This document shows positions 54,301-64,000 of a stretch of DNA of 64,000 nucleotides, one piece after another. The stretch is from Saussurea involucrata. Lineage: Eukaryota; Streptophyta; Magnoliopsida; Asterales; Asteraceae. The stretch spans positions 94,138,295-94,202,294 of the forward strand of contig CM066327.1 in the NCBI GenBank assembly GCA_033807775.1, written 5' to 3'. Made by a program: the position numbers and the translations under genes. The notes below the pieces were generated by a model. It made no database searches. It was not told the DNA's origin and was given only the letters and a program-made list of their open reading frames with translations. Each line of letters starts with the position of its first letter. Positions within the stretch are counted from its first letter, which is position 1.

Positions 54301-54412
54301 CGATGTTGTCAAGGAATTGGATCATACGAGTTTTCCATTGCTGATACTCTTCTGGTATAAGAACAGGCGGTTTGGTTTCGGATCCCATGGCTAGATATTC
54401 TTTAGAAGACAT
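51306..54412 (-). pseudogene. gag: Gag of A3, with two frameshifts
   Basis: The ATG at about 54412 starts MSSKEYLAMGSETKPP. The gag domain, zinc knuckle CFKCGKSGHYAKDC and long coiled coil are open to 52169. Relative to A2 there is one extra A near 52182 (shift after GFSEN) and a 20-base deletion near 51985 (after YDLF). The tail from 51989 to 51306 lies in a third frame and ends KWVPKPN, TGA. The gag domain and knuckle remain, so a truncated 747-residue Gag could still be made. The one-base gain is in an A run and could be a sequencing error. Confidence 0.9.
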
Positions 54413-54607
54413 GATTGTAAGAAAATTCAACAGAAAGACAAATTCGATTTTCTTGATCGAAAAGTAGCAGGTAATTCAAGAATTGCTAAGAATTCAAGAA
54501 CTAGCCCTAGCAGCGGAATCGAATTTTGAATGAATCAAGAAATCTTCAAGAAATTGATCAATCGATCTTCGCAATCACAATCTTGAACGAATTTGTTTGT
54601 TGATTGG

Positions 54608-55108
54608 CTCTGATACCAATTGAAAGTGCAGGATCTATTCTTACAATCAATATAGAAAGAAGTAATTGAGAAATTGTATGATCAAGCCCAATTGTATTCA
54701 ATGATGCACAGAATTACAGATCTAAGAGAGAGATAACCTCAAAGATTACAAGGAATGAATACAAGTAATATGGGAAAATCAATCAGTTAGCAACGTAGTG
54801 CTAACCACTCTATTTATACTGCAACGGATATATTAAAGCTACAGTACAAATAAGAAAGACTAATAAGAACAAAACACGTGTCCTAATTAGTTTACACATT
54901 ACTAAGTAACGAAACTCGTCATAAGTTCTGAACAGGTAGTTCAGAACTTCTGAACATTCTTCTGATCACGCTTCTCAGAACTTCTGACTTCTCTTTCTCA
55001 GATCTCTGACTCTTCTTCTCAGAACTTCTGACTCTTCTTCTCAGAACTTCTGAACCTTCTTATCAGATCTTCAACACTTGGTTTATTGACAAAACTTCAG
55101 ATCTAACA
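54608..55108 (-). repeat. PBS and 5' LTR of A3 (LTR 54622-55108)
   Basis: GGCTCTGATACCA on the plus strand is the minus-strand tRNA-iMet primer site. The LTR carries a G-box CACGTG (54875-54880) and TATTTATA (54811-54818). It is near-identical to 41886-42373. The right TSD copy AAAGA follows at 55109-55113. Confidence 0.96.
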
Positions 55109-57897
55109 AAAGATGATGTACAAAGAAGGACAGATTTTGAGGACTCACCCTTAACAGAGGAATTAATAGCAGAGTTTATGAAGTTAGGATACAATGAAGG
55201 ATTGGGGACACTTAGTTTGTTCAGAAGAAACAAATTACCACCTATCTGGGCTTGCTTCTTTCATGTGGTAAATAAATGTGTGTCAGGGAAGAATAGTTCT
55301 GCTGATCAAGGTTCTAAACAAATTCTTCAGATCTTTCAGGGTTTAGTGAAGAATAGGCATTATGACTATACTTTAATACTTTAGGAAGACATGAAGAATA
55401 CATTTGAGAAGAATCAGAAAGCAATTCAGAAGAAAACAAAGGATGCTCCACTGACATACATTCCTTATATAAGGTACTGGCAAATTGTTATTTGGTATGC
55501 CATGCAGGAAAACAGAACAATCTCAAGAAGAACTAATGAAGAGCATGGTCCTACATTTTATTTGGGTAAGATGACCTCAGTAACAAGACTTGAAAACTAT
55601 CCCAATCATAAACTATTGTCAAAATCACTTAGGAACTTATTCCAAGGGAGAGTGAGATTTTAAAAGCTTATTGCACCTCTATGGGAATTGAATTACCTCA
55701 AATCCCTACCCAAGAGGACCAACCTGAGAAGAGAGGTGAAGGGTCTAGTCGAATTAGATAGGGGGAGGATGTTCAGATGGGTGAACATTCTGAGAGACTT
55801 GAGGGGGAAAATTCTGAGAGCTTGGTTAGATTTGATGAGGAAAAACAGAATGAGAGTGGTGAGGATGAGAGATTGTCAACAGAGGTTCAAACAGAAAGAG
55901 ATGCCTCTGAACCAGCTAATCTTGACCAGGTAACCACAAATGCTATTGGTTCACATCTCTTGGTGTCCAATATTGAAACAAACACCATGGACCTAGTGGT
56001 GGATCTTGAACAACCCATCCATATCCACTCAGAAGCATTTCAACATGCTACTGTTTCACACAAATCCGGGGAACCATCCCAAACTCATTTGGAGGGAGGT
56101 GATAAATCCCAATCTATTTTTCAACACATTGAGTCTGAATATCACAGTCCTATTCATATTGAGCCTGAAATTCCTTCTGACACTTGCACAAATCAGGAAT
56201 TTCGTATTCCTGAAACAACATTCATAGACATACCTAATGTTGGGTGTCGAGGATTGGATGGAAGTCCTGGTGAGGTGAACATTACAAAAGCCTCATTCAA
56301 ACGTGCATCTGTTGTACAAGATGACTGTGTGTTATCTACAGGCCATGAGCCCTCTGGGCACATGAAAACTGGACCATCTGTTGGTTCAGGTTCACTGTTA
56401 GAAACTTCTGAATTTGAAAAGATTCAGAAACAAAACAAGGAGATGGGGGAAAAAGTAGAAAATTTGGAGAAGAAGATGGAGGATTTGAATGATGAGGTGT
56501 CAGATTTGAAAGTTGTGTTGAAGAAAAAGTTGATTTCTGTTGAAACCAAAGTAGATGATGTAAAGATATCCTTGGATTCTCACAAAAAGGAGATCATGGA
56601 TATAATATCTGGTTTTCAAAAAGATATGTTAAAACAAATGCAAGGGATGCAGGAATCTATACTGAAAGCACTGAGTGTATCATTAGCTTCTACTTCAACG
56701 CCTCTTGATCTTGTTCCTATTGCAGAAACTGAACCTGAAGGTACTTCTAATCAGAACTTGAAGAGAAAGTTTGATGATAATGAGCCTCATAATCATCAAA
56801 AGGGGGAGAAACGACAAAGGTTAAGTTCTGATGATGATATTGGCATAGAAGATTTTGAGATGGCAGATATGCAATTAGCTAGTACAAAAAGTTCAGAAGA
56901 TCAGACACAGGAAAATTTAAAGGCAATAACTCAGATAGTTCAGATTGATAGCTCAGATACAGAGGAAATGGAGTTGGAAAGTACAGATGGTGGTGATTCA
57001 GATAAAACAGAGGAATTGAACTTAGACATAGAGATGGAAGGAAACTCAAATGAAACTGAAGCTATTGAGGAATCTGTATTGAGATCAGAAAAGAAAGTGG
57101 AAAGTAAAGTGGTCAACATGTGTACAGATATTGTGGTGTATAACAAAGAAAATATGACGGATTCTGAATTAGAAGAAAGGAGATTAAGTGAAGAGTTGGT
57201 CAGAAGGATGCATAATAATTTAGTCAGAGCTTTGAATGTTCAAAAAGTTCAGCAAGGAATAAAAATGGTAAGACCTATTGATCTAATGGGAGAAGAAGAC
57301 AGAACTGTGAATTATACTCAGGATGTTGAAGATGATTTTAGATTTAACTTTTGTGATGAGTTAAATACAGAAGAAGAGTATGTGAAAGTGAAAGACTACT
57401 TTATGCCTTCTGAGTATGTATTCAGAAAACCAATTGAGATCCCAAAGATTAACTTGCAAAGACTAGAAGAACCTGTATGTGATTTCATCCTAGAGTTAAG
57501 TGATGTGCCATTAGCCAGACAATTTCATGATGATATTTTTCCTGAGGAAATATATGATAATCTTTACTACACAGAAGGAGAGTATGAGCTTTTGGAAAGT
57601 AATATTGATGGTTTTATGGATGACAGAGCTCAGATGATCTACTCAGAAGCTTCTAACAGATTCAGAGTTCCTGACTCAAAACTGCATATTCAGAAAAGAA
57701 TTGAGAAAGTTCTGATGTTTCAACAAGATGAATTCAATGGTTTAATGTTTGTTAGAATGGAAGTACCGAAAGAAAGAAATACAAAGGTTTCCATGTCTAT
57801 TTTTGATTTTCACAGATTGACTCTTGATGATCAGATCTTTCTAGTCAAGTTCTTTGCCAGCACTGAAGAAGCCTTGATGGAAATTGAATGCAGAAGA

Positions 57898-60800
57898 GAT
57901 GTCAAGGGCAGATAGATCAGGATCAGGACCAAGCACTTCAGCGCGAGAGAAACCAATTCCAGTTTCATTTCGTATGACAGGTCCTGAGTTTGAATCTTGA
58001 CGTTTCTTCCTTGGAGAGCCTCTATTTCTTTTCGGCTTTAGATCAGGAACAGGAGGAATATCCACACAAGAAGATATCAAGTCGATCTGTCTGTTTATCA
58101 GCTTTTCGAAATGATTCTTGTACTTAGATTGTGATGGTTGGATAGCTAACCTCATCTCCAGTCATTCAGAGAGACCATACCTTTTTACAGTGTCAGCGCG
58201 AAAGGTTTCAGATGTGCCATCTTCTCTGAACAGTTTGATGTCAACAAAAGGTACTCCGATAGATGTTCTTCCAGAGATGAATACTTTGTTGATCTTCGCT
58301 GGACGATATCTGAAGTAAATTTTCTCTTTACACCAGATCAAGGTGGTCTGAGAAACTTCAGTTTTCTTTTCCACGATCTTCTGGGCTTCTTCCCACAGCT
58401 TTCGTTGGATTTGAATGGGAACACGCTTCAGCTTGGGATCTTTGATAGATTATTGAGTGAGCTTGATGGCGTATTCTCTGTCTTTCTCTTCAGCTTCTTT
58501 CCTTTCAGCAATGAGGCGTTCAGCTCTAAGGTGGTCCTGGTATTCAGCTTTTGAAATTATGAACTTGGGAGGAACTGAAGGCAGTTGATCAGGCCTTAGA
58601 ATGATTCGCTGATCCTCGAATGGCTTTATTATTTCTTCTCTTCTCTTTTGATCCTTTTCACTCAGCCTTTGAGGAACTGAGGAAGGTCTCTTATTGTGCG
58701 AGAGAGGTTGTTCTTCTGGTTCATCAGTCTCAGAGATCAAATCCAAGACTGGGATTATTTCATCAGCAACAGCTGGCTTTATTTGTGAAGTCGCAACAGT
58801 AGAACCTTCAGCGACATCCTCAAACAGGGGAGAGGACTAGCTGAAACGCAGCGATCTTACAGATAAGAACTGGGTAGAAGAACTTGGGTAGAAAAGATAG
58901 AAAAATAATGTGGATGTGTAGAGAGGTTTGTGGAGTAGAGAACTTATTGAGTTGTTGAGAAGTTCAGGGAAGGAAAAAGTAAATTTTTAGTGTACCTGAC
59001 AAACCGGCTTTTCAAAAAGGTTCGCTAGATTTTCATCTTCAGCGAGGCCTTTGTCTTTGCTTTTCTCAGCGCCAGAGGCTGAGGGCTTTGTCTTTGTCTT
59101 CTCCCCTACTGGTTCTTTTATTGAGATTCCTTTAAGAGCTTTGATCCTTGGGGCAGGTTTGACGATAAAGAAATCATCGTCATCTTCATCATCATCATCA
59201 TCCTTTCTTGGAGAGAAGGATGGTTTGACGTCAGGGATGTCGATGTCTTCATCTTCTTCTGCTTCGGATTCCTCAACGTCTTCTTCGAGTTGCTCCCCCT
59301 CAGATACAGAGGCGAGCTTCTCGGTTCCCTCAGGGTTTTCATCTCCCTGAGGTCCAGTGGTCAGATCTTCATTCCTCTCTCCCCTGATAGATTCATCATG
59401 GGAAAGGTCTTCAGCGCTTTTGTTCAGATCTTCAGCGCTTTTCTCACTGAAATGTTCAGCGCTCTTCTCCCCCTCTTTCTCATGATGACTGGGGGAGGAA
59501 TGGGCAGACTCAGCATTGGTGTTATCTCTGTCTTCTGGGCCAGAGATTTTCACACAACCTTCAAGCTTTGCTATTCTGTCTTCTAGGCCAGAAATAGCAG
59601 GCGTGATTTTCCTCAGCTCTGTGCGATCCTCCTCTGTGAAAGATTCCAAAATAGGGACAGGGGCAGGAGCAGGAGCTGGACTATTTGCCTTGTTTACCAG
59701 TGTCTCGATCATCGTCTTCATAGAACCAACGTCGGTCTTTACAGAGCCTAAGTCAGTCTTGACCTCTGACATATCACCCTCGAGTTTTGCAACCGATGTC
59801 TTCAGCGTTGTTACTTCATTGGACATGGTCGAAACTGATGTTTTGAGGCTTGTGTAGTCAGTGTAGATGTCATAGAGCACCTTGGAAAAATCGCTGAGTG
59901 TCTTATCAAGACTCTTGATGTCTTCAGTGGAAGCTTTCTTCTCCACCACCGTTGTCAGCGTTGTCAAATTCTCTCCAGCGTTTGTTACAGCTGTTGAGTT
60001 GTTGGAGAGTGTGGTGGTGAGACTGGACAGCTTTGTTTCCACGGAATTCAGAGAGGCGTTGATGTCTCCCAAATTAGGACCTGTAACATATAAGTACTTG
60101 TGAACAAAGGAAAGCTCAGAAGTTTCAGGTTTAGTTACAGTGTTTAAGGTGGGATTTGTACCTGCAGGAGGATTGATGAACTCGTCGAAGTTGCAAGTTC
60201 CTGAATAGTGTTCCATATCCTCTTCGAAAGTACGGTGAGGTATGGTGAACTCTGCAGGTCCTTTCTTCATCATTTGTTGAGAAGCATCAGCGGCGGCTTC
60301 TGGAATGATGGCATCTCCAGTGTTCGCTGGAGGAGTGTCCAAGTGAGTGGAGGGAGAAGCAAAGGTTAAGATTGGGGTTCGGGTTCTGAGTTCAGCGTTG
60401 GAATCGCTGACAATCACTTCATAAGTCTTTTGAGAGACTGAGGGAGGTTGGGTAGTTTCCAAGTTTCTAACCTAAGCGTTTGGAGACGCTGAAGTCTGGA
60501 TTGGAGGGATGGCTTGCACGGGTGTGGCAGAGCGTACCACGGAACTTTCCTTCAGCTCTTCAGAATGAGCTGAGGAGTCTTCAGCATGGAATTGCTGGGG
60601 TTGCTCCTTGGTTTTCTTGATCCTTTTGGAATCAAGTTGGGTGTGTGAGGGTTTCCTTTTCTTATAAGGAGAGGATTTTGTGGCCGGGATATCAGCGATT
60701 GGTATTGTCGCTGAAGGAGCCACAGAAAGCGGAGAATTTAGAAGAGTGAGAAGAGTAGAGAGACGTACCTCATTGGCGACAGGCTTGAAGTCGAGAACCT

Positions 60801-61613
60801 TAGGGCCAATCTGAGAAAGTTTCAGATCACCCTCTTCAGGATAGCTGTCCTTCAGGCCATATTGAAAGATGGCGCTGATGAATCGTGGGTAAGGAACCCA
60901 TGCTGGTCTGTCAGCGGCAGAATCGACACGTTGAATCAGGTCTTCATAAATAATGGAGGCCCATTCAATATTTAGACCTTTCAGCAGTGCGTATCCCATG
61001 GACTGCTGAGGTTGGGCGGCTTGATCAGAAGATCCGGATTTTGCTGTCATGCAGCTGATCAGGTGAGCGAATATGAAATTCATCTTGCTGGGCATCTTGG
61101 ATTTCTTTATCAGCGTCAGTTTCTTCTCAGGCTTCTTGTCCCTTCCAATATCCCAGATATAACCCATTGCGTCAAGGAAAACAATGATTGCTTCTCTGTC
61201 AGCATGCTTTTTATGGTCAGGGAATGGAATGAAGGGTTTTTCTTTGGTGGCATTTGGGAAGTTTAGGGCTTTGCGGATTATGGCAGGTGTAATCTTGATG
61301 GTGCCATACTCAGTATCGCTGAGTATGCAGTCTATGGTTTTGGATGGATCTTTGGCAGAGGGTAGCTCAGTGTGTCTGGCAGAGTACCAGAACTGGGATA
61401 AGAGCCGCTGACTGGCAGGAGGTGTTATGGTCAGGGCTGTGTAGATGGGGCTGTTCTTCAGAAAACTCACAGCATCGTCCAGATGTGATACTTGCTTCCG
61501 AGGAGGAAACTCGAGAAGAGCTGAGAGGTTGTTGGCCTTAGTCCAATCGAGTTGATCCAGCTCGAACTTAACCTGGGCGACTCAGCGGTAACATTCAGCT
61601 TTGAAGATGCCAT
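57898..61613 (-). pseudogene. ORF3 of B3, broken and truncated
   Basis: The ATG is at 61613-61611 (MASSKLNVTAESP). An early deletion and frameshift near 61580 precedes the main frame from 61470. TAG at 60472-60474 replaces a Glu codon present in B1. From 60462 to 58996 the frame is open, with the coiled coil (VKTDLGSVKTDVGSMK), the acidic Asp tract and KPVCQ. A probable intron at 58837-58995 leads to SSPLFEDVAEGS. TAA near 58450 and the truncation at LGPDPDLSALDI (57898) end it. Domain order is as in B1: globular, KKRK...KRIKKTK basic patch, coiled coil, acidic, C-terminal module (FREDGTSETF). Confidence 0.85.
58837..58995 (-). other. Probable spliceosomal intron in ORF3 of B3
   Basis: The intron starts GTACAC after TTTGTCAG and ends TTTCAGCTAG before TCCTCTCCCC. 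It is 159 nt, against 139 nt in B1, and its inside is poorly conserved while both flanks are. Splicing is in frame at phase 0. Confidence 0.65.
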
Positions 61614-62619
61614 ATCACTGTATTATCAGTTCAACCAAATATGTTAACAAATAAGAATTATCTTAATGTGGAAAGAAATTTCCGTTAAGATATTTCGAAT
61701 CTTGTCCATTTCATTCAGACAAAAAACGTCTTAATGAAGATTAGGGTTTTTCTTGATTTTTAAAACAAAAGTAAAACCCATAAAGTCTTGTATTCCAGTT
61801 TCTAAAAGAAAAATGGATACGAATGAAGAACAAGTTTAAGATTTAGATTTAAAACTTGAAGAACAACCATGAAATGGTTGTGTTCATAAAACCATGAAAG
61901 AAATGATTTTATTTTATAAAGTTCTTTTGTTTGATCTTGTTAAAACAAAGAGAAGATCGAAAACAAGTTATACGCATTTGATAAAAGATAAGAACATATT
62001 AACCTTGAAGTTTTGATGAAGAAGATGATGAACAGTTCTTGAGGTTTTTGAGAGCACAAATGCAACAGAGAATTCTTTTCTTGCGGAGAAAGATTGTTCG
62101 CGTAAAAGACAAATATAAACCAAGGGTTGTTTATATATGGATTTTTAGAGAGAGAAAACCTTGAGCGGGAAAAGGTTTTCATCATGACACGAACACGTGT
62201 TTGCATTTGATTGGAAGTTTGAACAAAACGTGCAAACGTGTGTCAGAAATAAATCGTGCCGAGTGTAATTTGTTGCAATGACGTCACAACTGTCCTTTCA
62301 CATTCTTTTAGGATGTCTCTGAGGTTTTGAAAACTCAGGGACTTTTTTGAAAAACATGAAGCACTGAATAGAAAATATCAGTGAAGGTTTAAGGAAATTT
62401 CAAAATATCGCTGTTAAGGAAGAGATATTCAGCGATGCAATTTATTTTGAAATCTTGCATTTATATGTGATTGTCAGAGAGAGAAAACATACCTGGATAT
62501 CAGTTTAACCAAGTTTATTCAGAGAGAAGATGAAATGGATTATATAAGTTGATTTTATCCCGAAGCCTATACAAGAATGTATAAACGTATCGCTGATTAA
62601 ATGTGAACCACTGAAGATT
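61614..62619 (-). promoter_or_regulatory. Pol-ORF3 spacer of B3: internal promoter and 5'UTR intron
   Basis: On the minus strand a G-box CACGTG (62194-62199) precedes TATATAAA (62130-62137) by 57 bases, the same spacing as in B1. Donor AAG|GTTAATATG and acceptor GATAATACAG| delimit a possible intron at 61618-62003 (386 nt) just before the ORF3 ATG. Confidence 0.55.
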
Positions 62620-64000
62620 TTATCCTTCAAAGTTCAGCATTCCAAGCTCGCTGATGAGAAAGTTGAATCTTGTCTCATCAAGAGGTTTGGTAAACAAATC
62701 AGCTAACTGATAATCAGTTGGGATAAAATGAAGTTCTATATCACCATTCATCACATGATCTCTGATAAAATGATATCTGATTTCTATGTGTTTTGTCTTT
62801 GAGTGTAGCACTGGATTGTTTGCTATAGCGATGGCACTTGTGCTGTCGCAATAGATTGGAATTTTGGAGAGCTGAAGATCATAGTCTAGTAGCTGATTTC
62901 TCATCCACAAGACTTGAGAACATCAGCTTCCAGCGGCTACATACTCAGCTTCAGCTGTGGAAGTGGACACTGAGTTTTGCTTCTTACTTGTCCAACTTAC
63001 CAGCTTTCCACCCAGGAGCTGACATCCTCCTGTGGTGCTTTTCCTATCCATTTTGCAACCTGCAAAATCACTGTCTGAATAGGCGGTTAGATCGAATCCC
63101 GAGTCTTTGGGATACCAAAGACCTAGATTCGCTGTACCCTTAAGATATCTAAAGTTTCGCTTTACAGCTTTCATATGGGATATCTTAGGTTCAGCTTGAT
63201 ATCGTGCGCACAGACATGTTGCAAACATAATATCGGGTCGGCTAGCTGTAAGATACAATAGTGAGCCGATCATCCCACGGTACAGCGTGACATTGACAGG
63301 AACACCCTTTGTGTCCTTATCAAGTATCAGCGGTGGTGCCATAGGGGTTTTCATAGCTGAACTTTCAGTTAAGTCGAATTTCTTCAGCATATCTTTAACA
63401 TACTTTCCCTGATTTATAAAAGTTCCTTTTTCAGTTTGCTTAATCTGAAGACCAAGGAAATATGTTAGTTCACCCATCATGCTCATTTTATACTCATCTT
63501 TCATTCTATCAGCGAAACGAGTACAAAGCTCAGGGTTAGTAGAACCAAATATAATGTCATCAACATATATTTGAACTAAAATGATATGACCTTTCACTTT
63601 TCTAAAAAACAAAGTTTTGTCAATTTTACCTCGCTCAAATTTTTCAATATGGAGATAAGTAGAGAGAGTATCATACCATGCACGTGGAGCTTGCTTTAAG
63701 CCATAAAGTGCCTTGTCTAGTTTATAAACATAACCTGGACGTTTAGGATCTGAGAATCCTGGAGGTTGTTCCACATACACTTCTTCATTCAGCTTTCCAT
63801 TTAGAAATGCTGACTTAACATCCATCTGATGTACAGTGAAGTTTTTGTGTACAGCATATGCTAAGAAAAGACGAATAGATTCAAGTCTTGCTACAGGAGC
63901 AAAAGTTTCGTCATAATCTATGCCTTCCTCTTGTCTGTATCCCTGAGCAATAAGACGAGCTTTGTTGCGAGTTACAGTACCATGTTCGTCCAACTTGTTT
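62620..64000 (-). pseudogene. pol: Pol of B3, RT-RNase H part, one stop visible
   Basis: The visible part covers RT from TRNKARLIAQGYRQEEG through LNGKLNEEVYVEQPPGF, YGLKQAPRAWYD and YVDDIIFGS. RNase H follows (SDSDFAGCK, STAEAEYVAAGS), ending MLNFEG at 62620. A TGA at about 62920-62922 replaces the Cys codon after VAAGS. Otherwise the frame is open to the window edge, where it continues. Confidence 0.92.

Larger units (their letters stand above)
41886..55108 (-). mobile_element. A3: complete, youngest family-A copia element (13.2 kb)
   Basis: On the minus strand the order is 5' LTR 54622-55108, PBS, gag 54412-51306, pol 51300-47899, ORF3 47065-42389, PPT and 3' LTR 41886-42373, with a perfect 5-bp TSD. 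The LTRs differ by about one substitution and one base of length by eye, so the insertion is recent. Pol and ORF3 are uninterrupted, while gag carries two frameshifts. It sits inside ORF3 of A2, a member of the same family, in opposite orientation, creating a large inverted repeat. Confidence 0.97.
33107..57897 (+). mobile_element. A2: family-A copia element split by A3 and truncated
   Basis: It has a 5' LTR, PBS, gag, pol and the start of ORF3 (33107-41885). The rest of ORF3 (55114-57897) follows the nested A3. The 3' end, including the last third of ORF3, PPT and 3' LTR, is missing because the sequence switches to B3 at 57897. The left target-site copy would be CACTT (33102-33106). Gag has one nonsense codon and pol several breaks. 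Confidence 0.94.
41356..57897 (+). pseudogene. ORF3 of A2, split by A3 and 3'-truncated
   Basis: The coding segments are 41356-41880 and 55114-57897, with one copy of the 5-bp target (AAAGA) to be counted once. The N-terminal MSGIRRSGQISLHSTKS and the globular domain (WFTRSKNVPVQYIQQWWKH) are in the first piece. A TAG at 55382-55384 replaces a Trp codon. A frameshift near 55635 disrupts the region before the long frame 55777-57897. Similarity to A3 ends after MEIECRR at 57897, leaving the last third missing. Confidence 0.9.
57898..64000 (-). mobile_element. B3: family-B copia element, 3' part missing, runs off right edge
   Basis: On the minus strand it reads pol (RT and RNase H), pol-ORF3 spacer and ORF3, collinear with B1. 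ORF3 is cut at 57897, so the ORF3 end, PPT and 3' LTR are missing. Gag, the front of pol and the 5' LTR lie right of the window. It is not the missing half of B2: it is inverted and its RT region overlaps what B2 already has. Confidence 0.92.

Noticed and set aside
57898..64000. B3 as the missing right half of B2
   Set aside because: B3 is on the opposite strand and its RT region duplicates what B2 already has left of 33106, so it is a different element.
1..64000. Host genes or structural RNA genes
   Set aside because: All recognisable coding sequence belongs to retrotransposons; no tRNA cloverleaf or rRNA segment was found by eye. The tRNA-like words are primer-binding sites.

Overview
The window is plant nuclear DNA, almost certainly a eudicot. 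It consists entirely of nested LTR retrotransposons, and no host gene, rRNA or tRNA gene was recognised. The evidence is plant-type Ty1/copia gag-pol proteins, primer-binding sites matching the 3' end of initiator tRNA-Met (TGGTATCAGAGC), LTRs with TG...CA ends, PPTs of the AGGGGGAGAT type, and relics of a Ty3/gypsy element. The third-ORF proteins resemble ORFs I remember as very common in Asteraceae genomes, so Asteraceae is a guess and not a demonstrated assignment.

Layout. (1) 1-3849: 3' end of a family-A copia element (A1, + strand): C-terminal part of a giant third ORF (ORF3), PPT and 3' LTR. (2) 3850-5287 and 8820-8986: an old Ty3/gypsy element (- strand), with LTR pieces and integrase C-terminus. 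It is split by a composite 5288-8819 whose two end LTRs do not match each other. (3) 8987-9372 plus 27708-33106: degenerate family-B copia element B2 (+), whose 5' LTR is split by (4) B1 (9373-27707, +, TSD CAAGT). B1 is a gag-pol-ORF3 element that itself carries (5) C (20694-26001, -, TSD TCCTC), a gag-only non-autonomous element. (6) A2 (33107-41885 plus 55109-57897, +) sits in the RT of B2. Its ORF3 is split by (7) A3 (41886-55108, -, TSD AAAGA), the youngest element, with nearly identical LTRs and intact pol and ORF3 but a frameshifted gag. (8) At about 57897 A2 ends abruptly against B3 (57898-64000, -), another family-B element running off the right edge. Nesting is at least four deep (gypsy < B2 < B1 < C, and gypsy < B2 < A2 < A3).

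How the parts work. Families A and B encode Gag, then protease-integrase-RT-RNase H, then a long ORF3 downstream of pol, which is the Sirevirus-type layout. ORF3 in both families runs globular domain, basic patch, coiled coil, acidic stretch, C-terminal module, without visible membrane segments. ORF3 appears to have its own promoter (G-box plus TATA) in the pol-ORF3 spacer; in family B it also has a 5'UTR intron and a coding intron. In every family, including gag-only C, gag ends in a WVP-type tail and stop codon followed within about 20 nt by a splice-acceptor-like TTGCAG at pol phase 0. This suggests, but does not prove, that splicing rather than readthrough joins gag to pol.

Other points of interest: three tandem hairpins with compensatory base changes in element C, and a TCAGA/TCTGA word that is equally dense in family-A LTRs, spacer and coding sequence.
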